A stretch of DNA of 64,000 bases from Pseudomonas donghuensis (GCF_000259195.1 NZ_JH650758.1:3562-67561); one strand, 5' to 3'. Shown: positions 1-9,526, counted from the stretch's first letter. The notes: a model not told the origin generated them from the letters alone. Made by a program: numbers and translations.

Positions 1-912
1 TGGCAGCTCATCGAGAAACAGCACGCCGTGGTGGGCCAGGGTTATTTCCCCGGGCTGCGGTCGGCTGCCACCGCCGACCAGCGCAGCACCTGAGGCCGAA
101 TGGTGCGGGTGACGAAACGGCCGCTGCGGCCAGCTGCTCAGTGGTACATGGCTGGCCACCGACTGGATCGCCGCCACCTCCAGCGCTTCGCGTTCATCCA
201 GCGGCGGCAGCAGGCCGGGCAGTCGGCTGGCGAGCAGGGTCTTGCCGGTGCCGGGAGGGCCGCTGAACAGCAGGTTGTGTGCGCCTGCGGCGGCGACCAG
301 CAGCGCGCGCTTGGCAGCTTGCTGGCCCTGCACTTCGTTGAGGTCGGGGTAGGGGCGAATCTGCAGCAGCAAACCGTTGGCGGCGTAAGGGTTGAGCGGG
401 GTCTGGCCGTTGAAGTGGGCGACCAGTTCCAACAGATGGCTGACTGCAAACACTACGAGCCCAGACGCCAGGCAGGCTTCCTCGGCATTTTCCTGCGGTA
501 CCACCAGGGCTCGGCCGGCCTCCCGTGCGGCCAATGCGGCGGGTAATACGCCTTGCACCGAGCGGATCGCCCCGGACAGCGCCAGTTCACCCAGGCACTC
601 CACTTCGCCAAGCGCTGCAATCGGGAATTGGCCGTTGGCGGCGAGAATCCCCAGGGCGATGGCCAGGTCGAAGCGCCCGCCATCCTTGGGCAGGTCCGCT
701 GGCGCGAGGTTGAGGGTGATGCGCCGGGCGGGGAATTCCAGGCCGGAATTGAGGATCGCGCTGCGCACCCGATCCTTGCTTTCTTTCACGGTCGCTTCCG
801 GCAGGCCAACCAGGGTCAGCGCCGGCAGACCATTGGCCAGATGCGCTTCAACACTGACTGCCGGGGCCGAAACACCGACCTGGGCACGGCTGTGGACAAG
901 GGCGAGGGACAT
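1..912 (-). CDS. comM: ComM/YifB family Mg-chelatase-like AAA+ ATPase (3' end outside window)
   Basis: The start codon is at 912 on the minus strand and the frame stays open to base 1, giving the first 304 residues of a protein that is usually about 500 long. An N-terminal Lon-substrate-binding-like ChlI domain (residues 1-170; begins MSLALVHSRA) is followed by a Mg-chelatase AAA+ domain with Walker A GPPGTGKT near residues 218-225 and a Walker B-like LFLDELP at the window edge. ComM is known as a hexameric helicase that promotes branch migration during natural transformation, and it is widespread in bacteria not known to be competent. Family assignment is secure. The role in this organism is inferred. 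Confidence 0.95.
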   Translation of the reverse strand, partial: MSLALVHSRAQVGVSAPAVSVEAHLANGLPALTLVGLPEATVKESKDRVRSAILNSGLEFPARRITLNLAPADLPKDGGRFDLAIALGILAANGQFPIAALGEVECLGELALSGAIRSVQGVLPAALAAREAGRALVVPQENAEEACLASGLVVFAVSHLLELVAHFNGQTPLNPYAANGLLLQIRPYPDLNEVQGQQAAKRALLVAAAGAHNLLFSGPPGTGKTLLASRLPGLLPPLDEREALEVAAIQSVASHVPLSSWPQRPFRHPHHSASGAALVGGGSRPQPGEITLAHHGVLFLDELP

Positions 913-1037
913 GAACGCTCCATGATCTAGACGAGGCCGCGTCCTGCGGCTCTGCAAGCGTAGTGGGGTGGAGCGGATCGGGGCGGGGAAGAGTGAGTCA
1001 GGTTTTTACCGGCGTGTTTTTGCGAGCGCTTTGCGCT

Positions 1038-1128
1038 CGATCGCTGGCAAGGCCAGCTCCCACAGGTCCGGCGTACACAGCCCCCTTGTGGGAGCGGCGG
1101 GGCGAAGACTCGACTTGACCCGCGATGA
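1038..1128. repeat. REP-like repeat pair
   Basis: Between comM and the next gene, a minus-oriented REP copy (GCTGGC..GCCAGCTCCCACAG, about 1038-1065) is followed by a degenerate plus-oriented copy (TTGTGGGAGCGGCGGGGCGA, about 1086-1105, with a decayed right arm to about 1128). These are the short extragenic palindromes typical of Pseudomonas. No gene is visible in the rest of the 913-1156 gap. Confidence 0.7.
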
Positions 1129-1156
1129 GGCCAGCTCAGCCAGCCACGCCATGAGC

Positions 1157-1510
1157 TCAGGCGCGCACGTAAACCCAGGCCGTCAGGCCAGAGGCCAGGG
1201 TCACGGCGACCCGCTTGTAGTCGGCCACTTCATAGGCATCCGCCGCCGCAAGTTCCGCCTCGCTGATCTGCAAGACCATGCCGGCCACGCTGTCCTCGGC
1301 ATTGCTGCTGGGGGTGACGATCGGGTGGTGGGTCTTGCCGCTGGTGGCCAGGACTTGCGGGTCGGTGATTTCCACCCAGGCCTGGCTGTAACCGAGCATC
1401 TGATCAGCCTGGCCGACCAGTTCGCGGCCGAAGTTGGCCAGCTGCACGGCTTTGTCTTGCAGGGTGCCGTAGGAGAACAACAGCACCGGATATTCAGCAG
1501 ATGGCGTCAT
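1157..1510 (-). CDS. Gamma-glutamylcyclotransferase-like (AIG2/GGCT fold) protein
   Basis: A 117-residue protein that opens with the family motif LLFSYGTLQ (residues 9-17), the substrate-binding turn of the GGCT/AIG2 fold. The glutamate in SEAELAAADAYE fits the position of the family's catalytic acid. Members cyclise gamma-glutamylamines or gamma-glutamyl peptides to 5-oxoproline, but small bacterial proteins like this one mostly have no tested substrate. It lies 7 bp downstream of ubiK on the same strand and is probably co-transcribed. Fold assignment is good; the substrate is unknown. Confidence 0.8.
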   Translation of the reverse strand: MTPSAEYPVLLFSYGTLQDKAVQLANFGRELVGQADQMLGYSQAWVEITDPQVLATSGKTHHPIVTPSSNAEDSVAGMVLQISEAELAAADAYEVADYKRVAVTLASGLTAWVYVRA

Positions 1511-1517
1511 CGCAGGC

Positions 1518-1781
1518 TCACTCGGCGGCAGGCGGGTTCAGGCGTGCTTCCATTTCCGCGACCTTGGCTTCGAGCGCTTCAAGGCGGGCGCGGGTGCGGG
1601 CCAGGACGACCATCTGGCTGTCGAATTCTTCCCGGCTGACCAGTTCCAGTTTGCTGAAGCCGCTTTGCAGCAGGGCTTTGAACTGGCTTTCGATTTCGCT
1701 GCGAGGCTGCGAGGTATCACCGCTGAACAGGCGCGAGGCCTGGTCGCTCAGGGCATCAAGAAAGGCTTTGGGCGCGAGCAT
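1518..1781 (-). CDS. ubiK: Ubiquinone biosynthesis accessory factor UbiK (BMFP/YqiC family)
   Basis: An 87-residue protein starting MLAPKAFLDALSDQ. I chose the ATG at 1781 because the in-frame sequence further upstream is not protein-like and runs into the glnK regulatory region. The N-terminal amphipathic segment is followed by a C-terminal coiled coil (about residues 45-80: SREEFDSQ, then LARTRARLEALEAKVAEME), the normal layout of the family. In E. coli UbiK trimerises through this coil and works with UbiJ as an accessory factor in aerobic ubiquinone synthesis. It is divergent from glnK. Confidence 0.9.
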   Translation of the reverse strand: MLAPKAFLDALSDQASRLFSGDTSQPRSEIESQFKALLQSGFSKLELVSREEFDSQMVVLARTRARLEALEAKVAEMEARLNPPAAE

Positions 1782-1877
1782 GTTCGGCTGTCCACAGTAT
1801 GCAATGGGGCGCCAGTGTAACACGCAGTATTCGCGCCCCAATGCTGCACGCTTTTCGCGCATGGCGGCGAAACGCCG

Positions 1878-1907
1878 CGCACCGTTGTTGTGCATCAAAA
1901 CGGTGCT
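1878..1907 (+). promoter_or_regulatory. Two overlapping NtrC-type binding sites upstream of glnK
   Basis: Two imperfect 17-bp palindromes resemble the NtrC consensus (TGCACCA-N3-TGGTGCA). They are CGCACCGTTGTTGTGCA at 1878-1894 and TGCATCAAAACGGTGCT at 1891-1907. They lie about 75 bp upstream of the sigma-54 element, a usual enhancer distance. The match to the known consensus is by eye; binding is inferred. Confidence 0.6.
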
Positions 1908-1968
1908 GGCGACTGGCCAAGTCGGGCCGGGTAACGTAAGCCCCTGTAATTCTGGGCTTTAACCAATC

Positions 1969-1983
1969 TGGCAAGCTTTCTGC
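1969..1983 (+). promoter_or_regulatory. Sigma-54 (RpoN) promoter of glnK-amtB
   Basis: The sequence TGGCAAGCTTTCTGC has GG and GC doublets separated by exactly 10 bases, close to the -24/-12 consensus TGGCAC-N5-TTGC. With the NtrC-like sites just upstream, this fits nitrogen-limited transcription of glnK-amtB by RpoN and NtrC. The predicted 5' leader is about 115 nt. No sigma-70 element looked comparable. The rest of the 1782-2110 gap shows nothing else. Confidence 0.7.
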
Positions 1984-2023
1984 TAAGACCTTCATGACCC
2001 ATGCACTGATGCAGTCACCATGA

Positions 2024-2449
<426 letters not shown>

Positions 2450-2492
2450 CAAAAAAGCCTCACCAAACCCCAACGCCCCAGGAGATAACAAT

Positions 2493-3824
2493 ATGACTCT
2501 GCGTCAGTTCGCAGGGCTAGGAGCCCTTTTGTCCCTCGTAATGCCCGGCCTGGCCCTGGCAGAGGAGGCAGCCCCCGTGCTCAACTCCGGCGACACCGCC
2601 TGGATGTTGACCGCCACAGCCCTGGTGCTGTTCATGACCATCCCTGGTCTGGCCCTGTTCTACGGCGGTATGGTGCGTTCCAAGAACGTGCTGTCGGTGA
2701 TGATGCAGTGCTTTGCGATCACCGGCCTGATCAGCGTTCTGTGGGTGGTTTACGGCTATAGCCTGGCGTTCGATACCACGGGTATGGAGCAAGGCGTAGT
2801 CAATTTCAATTCCTTCGTTGGCGGTCTGTCCAAGGCGTTCCTTGCCGGCGTGACTCCGGCGAGCCTGACCTCTTCGGCGGCGCTGTTCCCTGAAGCGGTA
2901 TTCATCACCTTCCAGATGACCTTCGCGATCATCACCCCGGCGCTGATCGTCGGAGCCTTTGCCGAGCGCATGAAGTTCTCGGCGATGCTGATCTTCATGG
3001 CCATCTGGTTCACCCTGGTCTATGCGCCGATCGCCCACATGGTCTGGAGCGGTAACGGCGGCCTGATGTGGGACTGGGGCGTGCTCGACTTTGCCGGCGG
3101 CACCGTGGTGCACATCAACGCCGGTATCGCCGGCCTGGTGGCCTGCCTGGTGCTGGGCAAGCGCAAGGGCTTCCCGACCACGCCGATGGCCCCGCACAAC
3201 CTCGGTTACACGCTGATGGGCGCAGCCATGCTGTGGATCGGCTGGTTCGGCTTCAACGCAGGCTCCGCCGCCGCCGCCAACGGCACCGCCGGCATGGCCA
3301 TGCTGGTCACCCAGATCGCTACCGCGGCAGCGGCACTGGGCTGGATGTTCGCCGAGTGGCTGACCCACGGTAAGCCCAGCGCACTGGGTATCGCCTCGGG
3401 CGTGGTAGCCGGTCTCGTGGCCATCACCCCGGCTGCCGGCACCGTCGGGCCGATGGGCGCCCTGGTGATCGGCCTGGTGGCGGGCGTGATCTGCTACTTC
3501 TGCGCCACCAGCCTCAAGCGCAAGCTCGGCTATGACGACTCGCTGGACGCCTTCGGCGTGCACGGCATCGGCGGTATCGTCGGTGCAATCCTCACCGGCG
3601 TGTTCGCAGCCCCGGCACTGGGCGGCTTCGGCACCGTCGAAGACATCGGCGCGCAAGTCTGGATTCAGGCCAAGGGCGTCGGCTTTACCGTGATCTACAC
3701 CGCGATCGTCACGTACGTGATTCTCAAGGTGCTGGATCTGGTCATGGGCCTGCGGGTCAACGAAGAAGAAGAGTCGGTCGGTCTCGACCTGGCGCAACAC
3801 AACGAGCGCGGCTACAACCTGTAA
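2493..3824 (+). CDS. amtB: Ammonium transporter AmtB
   Basis: A 443-residue inner-membrane channel with a cleavable signal sequence (about residues 1-23, ending GLALAEE) and about 11 hydrophobic spans. The pore twin histidines are visible as His207 (GGTVVHINAG) and His357 (FGVHGIGG). The start ATG at 2493 follows an AGGAGA ribosome site. AmtB conducts ammonium-derived nitrogen into the cell as a trimer and is shut by GlnK, encoded just upstream. The C-terminal tail (VNEEEESVGLDLAQHNERGY) contains the GlnK-responsive region found in other AmtB proteins. A strong intrinsic terminator closes the operon. Confidence 0.97.
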   Translation: MTLRQFAGLGALLSLVMPGLALAEEAAPVLNSGDTAWMLTATALVLFMTIPGLALFYGGMVRSKNVLSVMMQCFAITGLISVLWVVYGYSLAFDTTGMEQGVVNFNSFVGGLSKAFLAGVTPASLTSSAALFPEAVFITFQMTFAIITPALIVGAFAERMKFSAMLIFMAIWFTLVYAPIAHMVWSGNGGLMWDWGVLDFAGGTVVHINAGIAGLVACLVLGKRKGFPTTPMAPHNLGYTLMGAAMLWIGWFGFNAGSAAAANGTAGMAMLVTQIATAAAALGWMFAEWLTHGKPSALGIASGVVAGLVAITPAAGTVGPMGALVIGLVAGVICYFCATSLKRKLGYDDSLDAFGVHGIGGIVGAILTGVFAAPALGGFGTVEDIGAQVWIQAKGVGFTVIYTAIVTYVILKVLDLVMGLRVNEEEESVGLDLAQHNERGYNL

Positions 3825-3842
3825 CGTCCTCGAAAAAATCTT

Positions 3843-3866
3843 GCCCGGCTTGCCGGGCATTTTTTT
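3843..3866 (+). terminator. Intrinsic terminator of glnK-amtB
   Basis: A GC-rich hairpin GCCCGGCTTGCCGGGC is followed by a run of seven T residues, 18 bp after the amtB stop codon. Confidence 0.9.
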
Positions 3867-4287
3867 GCCCGGATTTTGCCCGTTCGTTCAAGCGCAAACG
3901 GTTTCTTGCCGAGCTTTGATGGCTGCATGTGGCGTGGGTAGAAAACTTACAGCGTTCAGTGAAATTTAGGCACTTTGCTTTTTCTCTGAGCACGCTAGAA
4001 TGCGCGCCGAAGGGTGCTGACGAGCTGTCCGCAAACTTCCATACCCTTTGCTAGGCTTGCCAATAAGCGAGTCGATCACGCCAGGGTATGCCGGCGCGTT
4101 AACGCGCCCGCTCTTTATTTGTACAGACCTCGCCCGTGACGTGGGGTTTGCCCGGTTCTCGCCATTCGTTGTGGCGCAACCACGGCCTGCGGCCAGTCCG
4201 CGGACCTTGAATTTTTTCTGGCAGCTGTCGATTTTCGACGTTGCTGGTCTATAACTAATCTGCTTTTCGCAAGTCATGAGGTAGAAC
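3867..4287 (+). other. Long 5' region of sutA with inverted repeats
   Basis: This 421-bp stretch has no convincing gene. A possible promoter is CTTTGC, 17 bp, TAGAAT (about 3973-4001). Two nested structures follow: CATACCCT (4040-4047) pairs with AGGGTATG (4083-4090), and immediately after lies the perfect palindrome GGCGCGTTAACGCGCC (4093-4108). A second candidate -10 (TATAAC, about 4249-4254) lies close to the sutA start. The region may be a structured leader or may encode a small RNA. Neither is proven. Confidence 0.45.
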
Positions 4288-4611
4288 ATGAGCGACGACG
4301 ATCTGGAAAATGACGACCTCGAAGTAGGCGACGAAGACGAAACTGATGACGGTCTGGAAGCGGCAGCCGATGATGTGGCTGACGACAGCGGCGACGACAG
4401 CCCGGCTCCCGTAGCCAAAGGCAAGAAGTCGGCGGCGGTCTCGGTCGACGAGATGCCGAGCATGGAAGCCAAGCAGAAGGAGCGTGATGCCCTGGCCAAG
4501 GCCATGGAAGAGTTTCTCTCCCGTGGTGGCAAGGTGCAGGAAGTGGAGGCCAACGTGGTCGCCGATCCGCCCAAGAAGCCGGACAACAAGTACGGTAGCC
4601 GCCCTATCTGA
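4288..4611 (+). CDS. sutA: RNA polymerase-binding regulator SutA
   Basis: A 107-residue, very acidic protein. The N-terminal half is a low-complexity Asp/Glu tail (MSDDDLENDDLEVGDEDE onwards), then a Lys-rich spacer (AKGKKSAA), a short helix (about residues 60-80, QKERDALAKAMEEFL) and a C-terminal tail ending KYGSRPI. This matches SutA of P. aeruginosa, a small protein that binds RNA polymerase and supports transcription of housekeeping and ribosomal genes during slow growth. It sits next to glnK-amtB, as I recall it does there. A GAGG ribosome site precedes the ATG and an intrinsic terminator follows. Confidence 0.9.
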   Translation: MSDDDLENDDLEVGDEDETDDGLEAAADDVADDSGDDSPAPVAKGKKSAAVSVDEMPSMEAKQKERDALAKAMEEFLSRGGKVQEVEANVVADPPKKPDNKYGSRPI

Positions 4612-4631
4612 GTGGCCCCGTCAGCAAAAAA

Positions 4632-4656
4632 GCCCGCCGTCGCTGCGGGCTTTTTT
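4632..4656 (+). terminator. Intrinsic terminator of sutA
   Basis: Hairpin GCCCGCCGTCGCTGCGGGC followed by TTTTTT and preceded by AAAAAA, so it could act on both strands. It lies 20 bp after the sutA stop. Confidence 0.9.
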
Positions 4657-4683
4657 GTGTCTGTAATGGTTGGATCGCCGAAA

Positions 4684-4757
4684 TGTAGGAGCGGGCTTGC
4701 CCCGCGATGCGATGTGCGCTGACAGTCCGCAATCGCGGGTCAAGCCCGCTCCCACAG
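4684..4757. repeat. Inverted REP pair (REPIN-like)
   Basis: A plus-oriented REP (GTAGGAGCGGGCTTGCCCCG, from about 4685) faces an inverted copy (CGGGTCAAGCCCGCTCCCAC, about 4735-4756) across roughly 25 bp. Such a head-to-head pair can form a cruciform or a long RNA hairpin. It sits between the convergent sutA and HAD genes, a common REP location. Confidence 0.85.
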
Positions 4758-4759
4758 AT

Positions 4760-5455
4760 TTAGCGCCAGCTGTTGAGCAGTTCAGGCAGCTGCGACAGGC
4801 GCTGGATCTCCGCGTCAGGGCGGTTCTCAGCCTCCCAGGTCTTACCCTGAGGGTTGAACCAGATCGCCCGCAGGCCGGCGCGCTGGGCCCCGGCAATGTC
4901 ATCGCCGGGGTGATCGCCGATGTGTACCGCCGCATCAGCGTCGACTTCGCCCTGGCGCAGGGCCTCGAGGAAGGGTTGCGGGTCGGGCTTGCCTATCCCT
5001 AGGTCTTCGGCGCACAGGGCAAACTTGAAGTAATCGGCCAGGCCCAGGCGGCGCACATCGGCGTTGCCGTTGGTGACCACGCCCAGCGTGTAGCTGTGAC
5101 GCAGGATCTCCAGCACCGGCTGCACTTCGGGGAAGATGTCGATCTGGTGGCGGGCGTGGAGGAACACCTCGAAGCCTTCGTTGGCCAGCTCACGGGCCTT
5201 GTTCTCGCTGTAGCCGACCTCTTCCAGGGCGCGGAACAGCACGCGCCGGCGCAAGGCGCTGATGCGGTGCTTGAGCCCAGGCTCAGCCTGCACCAGGCGC
5301 TCACGGATGGCGTACAGGTGCTCCACGGGTACTGCGCCAAGGTCCGGCGCATTGGCGGCCAGCCAGTCGCGCAGGATGGCCTCGGCGCTGACGATCACCG
5401 GCGCGGTGTCCCACAGGGTGTCGTCGAGGTCGAAGGTGATCAGCTTGATGCTCAT
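4760..5455 (-). CDS. HAD-superfamily (IA) hydrolase
   Basis: A 231-residue protein with the four HAD motifs: DLDDTLWDT (nucleophile Asp9, acid/base Asp11), VTNGNAD (motif II), a later lysine in [10 protein letters not shown] (motif III) and [10 protein letters not shown] (motif IV). The helical cap lies between motifs I and II. Members are phosphatases of small metabolites, sometimes house-cleaning nucleotidases such as YjjG. The substrate cannot be read from the sequence. Its ATG overlaps the xerC stop (ATGA), so it is the last gene of the lptM-lysA-dapF-DUF484-xerC operon. Confidence 0.9.
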   Translation of the reverse strand: MSIKLITFDLDDTLWDTAPVIVSAEAILRDWLAANAPDLGAVPVEHLYAIRERLVQAEPGLKHRISALRRRVLFRALEEVGYSENKARELANEGFEVFLHARHQIDIFPEVQPVLEILRHSYTLGVVTNGNADVRRLGLADYFKFALCAEDLGIGKPDPQPFLEALRQGEVDADAAVHIGDHPGDDIAGAQRAGLRAIWFNPQGKTWEAENRPDAEIQRLSQLPELLNSWR

Positions 5456-6351
5456 GAGTCACTGCCCTTACTGCGTTTGGCCCGGGGGTGGGCGCTGTCA
5501 TACACGGCGGCCAGGTGCTGGAAGTCCAGGTGAGTGTAGATCTGCGTGGTGGCGATGTCGGCATGGCCGAGCATCTCTTGTACGGCGCGCAGGTCCTGGG
5601 ACGATTCCAGCAGATGGCTGGCGAAGGAGTGTCGCAACATGTGCGGGTGCAGGTTCTGGCCCAGCTCGCGGGCGCCAGCGGCCTGTACTCGCAGCTGAAT
5701 GGCCCGTGGGCCGAGGCGCCGGCCCTGCTGGCTGACGAACACCGCGCCGTCCTGCGGGCCGCTGCCGGCGCGCAGGGGCAGCCATTGCTCCAGTGCCTCG
5801 CGGGCCTTGCGGCCGACCGGCAGCACGCGGGTCTTGCTGCCCTTGCCATGCACCTGTACCAGGCCGTCTGGCAGGTCAAGCTGATCGAGATTGAGGTTGG
5901 TCAGCTCCGACAGGCGCAGGCCGGAGGAGTAGAACAGCTCGAGCATGGCCTGGTCGCGGCGGGCGAGAAATTCATCTTCGACCGCGCCTTCCAGCAGTTG
6001 CAGGGCTCGGTCGGTGTCGAGGGTCTTGGGCAGGCGCCGCTCGCCCTTGGGCGCCGACAGGCCGTTGGCCGGATCGTGGCTGCAATGGCCTTCGCGGTTG
6101 AGGTAGCGGTAGAAACCACGCACTGCCGAAAGCAGGCGGGCAAGGCTGCGTGAAGACTGGCCCTGGTGATGCTGGCGGGCGATCAGTTGGCGCAGATGCT
6201 GGATCTGTAGCGCGTTCCAGCTGTCGATGCCGCTCTTGGCGCAGAACGCCAGGACACTCTCCAGGTCACGTCGGTAGGCCAGCTGGGTGTGTTCGGACAC
6301 CTGGCGCTCGTTGCGCAAGTGCGCGCAGAAGGCCTCCAGCTGGCGCTCCAC
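5452..6351 (-). CDS. xerC: Tyrosine recombinase XerC (Sss)
   Basis: A 299-residue site-specific recombinase with the complete catalytic set: Arg146 (SSGLRLSEL), Lys170 (HGKGSK), His237 and Arg240 (HPHMLRH), His263 (LGHADI) and nucleophile Tyr272 (QIYTHLD). The N-terminal SAM-like core-binding domain covers about residues 1-95. XerC works with XerD at dif to resolve chromosome dimers. In fluorescent pseudomonads the gene is also called sss and affects phase variation and root colonisation. The start is a GTG at 6351 that overlaps the stop of the DUF484 gene (TAGTG). The operon linkage with dapF is conserved in gamma-proteobacteria. Confidence 0.96.
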   Translation of the reverse strand: MERQLEAFCAHLRNERQVSEHTQLAYRRDLESVLAFCAKSGIDSWNALQIQHLRQLIARQHHQGQSSRSLARLLSAVRGFYRYLNREGHCSHDPANGLSAPKGERRLPKTLDTDRALQLLEGAVEDEFLARRDQAMLELFYSSGLRLSELTNLNLDQLDLPDGLVQVHGKGSKTRVLPVGRKAREALEQWLPLRAGSGPQDGAVFVSQQGRRLGPRAIQLRVQAAGARELGQNLHPHMLRHSFASHLLESSQDLRAVQEMLGHADIATTQIYTHLDFQHLAAVYDSAHPRAKRSKGSDS

Positions 6352-7088
6352 TAGCGCACCGGACGCAGGGTCTGGGTATGGCGCGGTACTACTCGGCCGA
6401 GCACTTCGGCGATGTAGCTGAGGAACAGGGTGCCGACCGTGCTCTTGTAATGCTGCGGGTCGCGGCTACCGATCGCCAGTACGCCGTGCAGGCCCTGATG
6501 ATTGAGGGTGGCGACGGCGCTGGAGCCGACTTCCTTGCGCTGCTCTTCGCCGAACAGGAAGTCCAGCTCATGATCGCGCAGGTTACCGCTGACCGTCTTG
6601 CCGGCACACAACAGGCCGCCAATGGCTTGCTGGGCGTCGGCGCTGTTGACCCAGCGACCGACCGGCGCGGCGGTTTCACCGAACAGGATCAGGCTGACGA
6701 AGGGCACCTTGAACTCCTGGCGCAGGCTGTCTTCGACGGCCATGACCACGTTTTCCAGGCTGTCGGCATCGAGCAGGTCGAGGATCAGCCGGCGGGTCTT
6801 GTCGAACAGCCGGTCGTTGTCGCGGGCCACGTCCATCAGTTGCGAAAGGCGGTGACGCATCTCGATATTGCGGTCGCGCAGCAGCTTGAGCTGGCGCTCG
6901 ACCAGCGACACGCTATCGCCACGCTGATGGGGGATGTGCAGCTCGCTGAGCAGCTCGTCGTGCTCGGCAAAGAACGTCGGGTTGTCGCGCAGGTAGGCAA
7001 CCACGGCCTCAGCCCCGAGGGTGGGCGTCGAGCCCTCGGCACTAAGGTCGCAGGGCTGTTCGGCGGGAGCCTGGGGCTGATCGGTCAT
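6351..7088 (-). CDS. DUF484 family (GAF-like) protein
   Basis: A 245-residue soluble protein of the DUF484 family. It has an N-terminal helical segment ([19 protein letters not shown], about residues 29-47), a coiled region ([20 protein letters not shown]) and a C-terminal GAF-like sensor domain with [14 protein letters not shown]. No catalytic residues are known and the ligand is unidentified. The gene lies between dapF and xerC, an arrangement shared with E. coli (yigA), which suggests but does not show a link to envelope precursor synthesis or chromosome resolution. Confidence 0.9.
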   Translation of the reverse strand: MTDQPQAPAEQPCDLSAEGSTPTLGAEAVVAYLRDNPTFFAEHDELLSELHIPHQRGDSVSLVERQLKLLRDRNIEMRHRLSQLMDVARDNDRLFDKTRRLILDLLDADSLENVVMAVEDSLRQEFKVPFVSLILFGETAAPVGRWVNSADAQQAIGGLLCAGKTVSGNLRDHELDFLFGEEQRKEVGSSAVATLNHQGLHGVLAIGSRDPQHYKSTVGTLFLSYIAEVLGRVVPRHTQTLRPVR

Positions 7089-7101
7089 GGCTGGTACTCA
7101 C

Positions 7102-7932
7102 TCATAGACGAACCTGTCCTTCAAACACGCGTACGGCGGGGCCGGTCATCAGCACCGGTGTGCCCGGGCCTGCCCATTCGATGGACAGGCGCCCACCCGG
7201 CAGGTCGATCAACAGCGGTGAGTCCATCCAGCCCTGGCTGATCGCCGCCACGGCTGCGGCGCAGGCGCCGGTTCCGCAGGCCTGGGTTTCGCCAGCGCCA
7301 CGTTCCCACACCCGCAGTTGCGCGCGGTGGCGGTCGATGACCTGGATGAAGCCGACATTGACCCGCTGCGGGAAGCGCGGGTGATGTTCGATCTGCGGGC
7401 CCAGCTCGTGCACCGGGGCGGCGTTGATGTCGTCGACCCGCAGTACCGCATGGGGGTTGCCCATCGATACGGCGAAGAGTTCCACGTTGCGCCCGGCGAC
7501 CTCGAGCGGGTAACTCAGGGCCTGGGCCGGCGCCTCGAACGGGATCTCGGCCGGCACCAGCCGCGGTGGGCCCATGTCGACGCTGATCTGCCCGTCGTTG
7601 CGCACGTCCAGCTCGATGATGCCGCCCTTGGTTTCGACGCGGATGCGTTTTTTCGCGGTCAGGCGCTTGTCCAGCACGAAGCGCGCAAAGCAGCGCGCAC
7701 CGTTGCCGCACTGTTCGACCTCGGAGCCGTCGGCGTTGAAGATCCGGTAGCGAAAATCCACTTCCGGATTGCTTGGCGCCTCGACGATCAGCAGCTGGTC
7801 GAAGCCGATGCCGGTGTGGCGGTCGCCCCATTGCTTGGCGTGCTTGGGCAAAATGTGCGCATGCTGGCTGACCAGGTCGAGGACCATGAAGTCGTTGCCC
7901 AGCCCATGCATCTTGGTAAAACGCAGCAGCAT
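7102..7932 (-). CDS. dapF: Diaminopimelate epimerase
   Basis: A 276-residue protein with both catalytic cysteines in their conserved motifs: Cys75 (EQCGNGARC) and Cys219 (TQACGTGAC). DapF converts LL- to meso-diaminopimelate without a cofactor, supplying both peptidoglycan and lysine synthesis. The start is the ATG at 7932 ([15 protein letters not shown]), only 4 bp after the lysA stop. Upstream in-frame sequence lies inside lysA and is not homologous. Co-transcription with lysA, which consumes the product, makes metabolic sense. Confidence 0.98.
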   Translation of the reverse strand: MLLRFTKMHGLGNDFMVLDLVSQHAHILPKHAKQWGDRHTGIGFDQLLIVEAPSNPEVDFRYRIFNADGSEVEQCGNGARCFARFVLDKRLTAKKRIRVETKGGIIELDVRNDGQISVDMGPPRLVPAEIPFEAPAQALSYPLEVAGRNVELFAVSMGNPHAVLRVDDINAAPVHELGPQIEHHPRFPQRVNVGFIQVIDRHRAQLRVWERGAGETQACGTGACAAAVAAISQGWMDSPLLIDLPGGRLSIEWAGPGTPVLMTGPAVRVFEGQVRL

Positions 7933-7936
7933 GGGG

Positions 7937-9184
7937 TTACTCCGGCAGCAGGCTTTCGCCGGCGAACAACTCGGCCACGGTTTCGCGACGACGCACTTCG
8001 AAGGCCTGGTCACCATCGACCAGCACTTCGGCACAACGACCACGGGTGTTGTAGTTCGAGCTCATGACGAAACCATAGGCGCCCGCCGAGTGCACCGCCA
8101 GCAAATCGCCTTCGGCCAGGTTCAGTTCGCGCTCTTTGGCGAGGAAGTCGCCGGTTTCGCAGATCGGCCCGACGATGTCGTAGGTACGGCCTTCACCGGC
8201 ACGCGGCTGCACGGCGGTGACGTTCATCCAGGCCTGGTACAGGGCTGGGCGGATCAGGTCATTCATCGCCGCATCGACGATGGCGAAATCCTTGTGCTCG
8301 GTGTGCTTGAGGTACTCGACCTGGGTCAGCAGCACGCCGGCGTTGGCAACGATGTAGCGGCCCGGCTCGAACACCAGGGCCAGGTCGCGATCACCGACCC
8401 GCTCGCGGATGGCCTTGATGTAGTCGCCGGCCAGTGGCGGCTCTTCGTCGCGATAGCGCACGCCGACGCCGCCACCCAGGTCCAGGTGGCGCAGGAGGAT
8501 GCCGCAGTCGCCGAGGCGGTCGATCAGCGCCAGCAGGCGGTCGAGGGCATCGAGGAAGGGTTCCAGGGTGGTCAGCTGCGAGCCGATATGGCAGTCGACG
8601 CCGACCACTTCCAGGTTTGGCAGCTGCGCGGCGCGGATGTACACCTCTTCGGCATCGGCGATGGCGATACCGAACTTGTTTTCTTTCAGGCCCGTGGAGA
8701 TGTACGGGTGGGTGCCGGCATCGACGTCCGGGTTGACCCGCAACGAAACCGGCGCGCGTACGCCCATTTCGGCAGCCACGACCTGCAGGCGTTCGAGCTC
8801 GTCGGTGGATTCGACGTTGAAGCAGTGCACGCCGACTTCCAGGGCGCGGCGCATGTCTTCACGGGTCTTGCCGACGCCGGAGAACACCACGCGATCGGCC
8901 CGACCGCCAGCGGCCAGGACACGCTCCAGCTCACCGCCGGAAACGATGTCGAAACCTGCACCCAGGCGGGCCAGCAGGTTCAGCACGCCGAGGTTGGAGT
9001 TGGCCTTGACGGCGAAGCACACCAGGTGCGAAACACCCTCCAGGGCATCGGCGTAGCTACGGTACTGGGCCTCGATGTGGGCGCGCGAGTAGACGTAGGT
9101 CGGCGTGCCGAAACGTTCGGCGATGGCCGACAGGGCCACGCCTTCCGCGAACAGTTCACCGTCGCGGTAGTTGAAAGCGTCCAT
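7937..9184 (-). CDS. lysA: Diaminopimelate decarboxylase
   Basis: A 415-residue PLP enzyme of fold type III that performs the last step of lysine synthesis, meso-DAP to L-lysine plus CO2. The PLP lysine is Lys60 (CFAVKANSN). Other family motifs are HIGSQ (about 199-203), the phosphate loop GGGVGVRY (237-244), FEPGRY (272-277) and CETGD (342-346), whose Cys342 comes from the partner subunit in the dimer. The length is normal. The gene lies 9 bp after lptM and 4 bp before dapF, as in many gamma-proteobacteria. Confidence 0.98.
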   Translation of the reverse strand: MDAFNYRDGELFAEGVALSAIAERFGTPTYVYSRAHIEAQYRSYADALEGVSHLVCFAVKANSNLGVLNLLARLGAGFDIVSGGELERVLAAGGRADRVVFSGVGKTREDMRRALEVGVHCFNVESTDELERLQVVAAEMGVRAPVSLRVNPDVDAGTHPYISTGLKENKFGIAIADAEEVYIRAAQLPNLEVVGVDCHIGSQLTTLEPFLDALDRLLALIDRLGDCGILLRHLDLGGGVGVRYRDEEPPLAGDYIKAIRERVGDRDLALVFEPGRYIVANAGVLLTQVEYLKHTEHKDFAIVDAAMNDLIRPALYQAWMNVTAVQPRAGEGRTYDIVGPICETGDFLAKERELNLAEGDLLAVHSAGAYGFVMSSNYNTRGRCAEVLVDGDQAFEVRRRETVAELFAGESLLPE

Positions 9185-9193
9185 GGGTTACCC

Positions 9194-9331
9194 TTACTGG
9201 TGCTTGTGCGATTGCGACTTTTGACCGTCTTTGCTGTCGTCTGGCAGGTACAGCGGGCCCTTCTGGCCGCAGGCGGAGACGAGGCAGGCAACCGCGACGA
9301 GCGCCGCGAGGGTGGAGATCAGGCGCTTCAT
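9194..9331 (-). CDS. lptM: LPS translocon maturation chaperone LptM (LppL/YifL) lipoprotein
   Basis: A 45-residue lipoprotein precursor: [21 protein letters not shown] with lipobox LVSAC (lipidated Cys21), then the family signature [11 protein letters not shown] and a short hydrophilic tail. E. coli LptM (YifL) binds the LptD-LptE translocon and helps its native disulfides form. In Pseudomonas the gene has been called lppL and precedes lysA. The ATG at 9331 is the only start that places the signal peptide correctly. Confidence 0.92.
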   Translation of the reverse strand: MKRLISTLAALVAVACLVSACGQKGPLYLPDDSKDGQKSQSHKHQ

Positions 9332-9526
9332 GGCGTAATCCTTTGTAATATGCAGTATTGCGCCCGAGTATACCGAGCGCCCGGCCCCTTGCCTATGCAG
9401 GCAGCCCGCCGTCGGGCGGGGTGGTGGCTGCGCTGCCTGGCACAGGTCGGTATCCTTTGCATTCGGCGCGCCGCGCTCGTATCTTGCCCGGCTTGCGTGT
9501 GTGCAGACATTTTTGAGGTTCTTGCA

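Noticed and set aside
2517..3860. Long open frame on the minus strand opposite amtB
   Set aside because: Composition is His/Gly/Gln-rich and shadows the amtB codons; no family pattern and amtB is certain.
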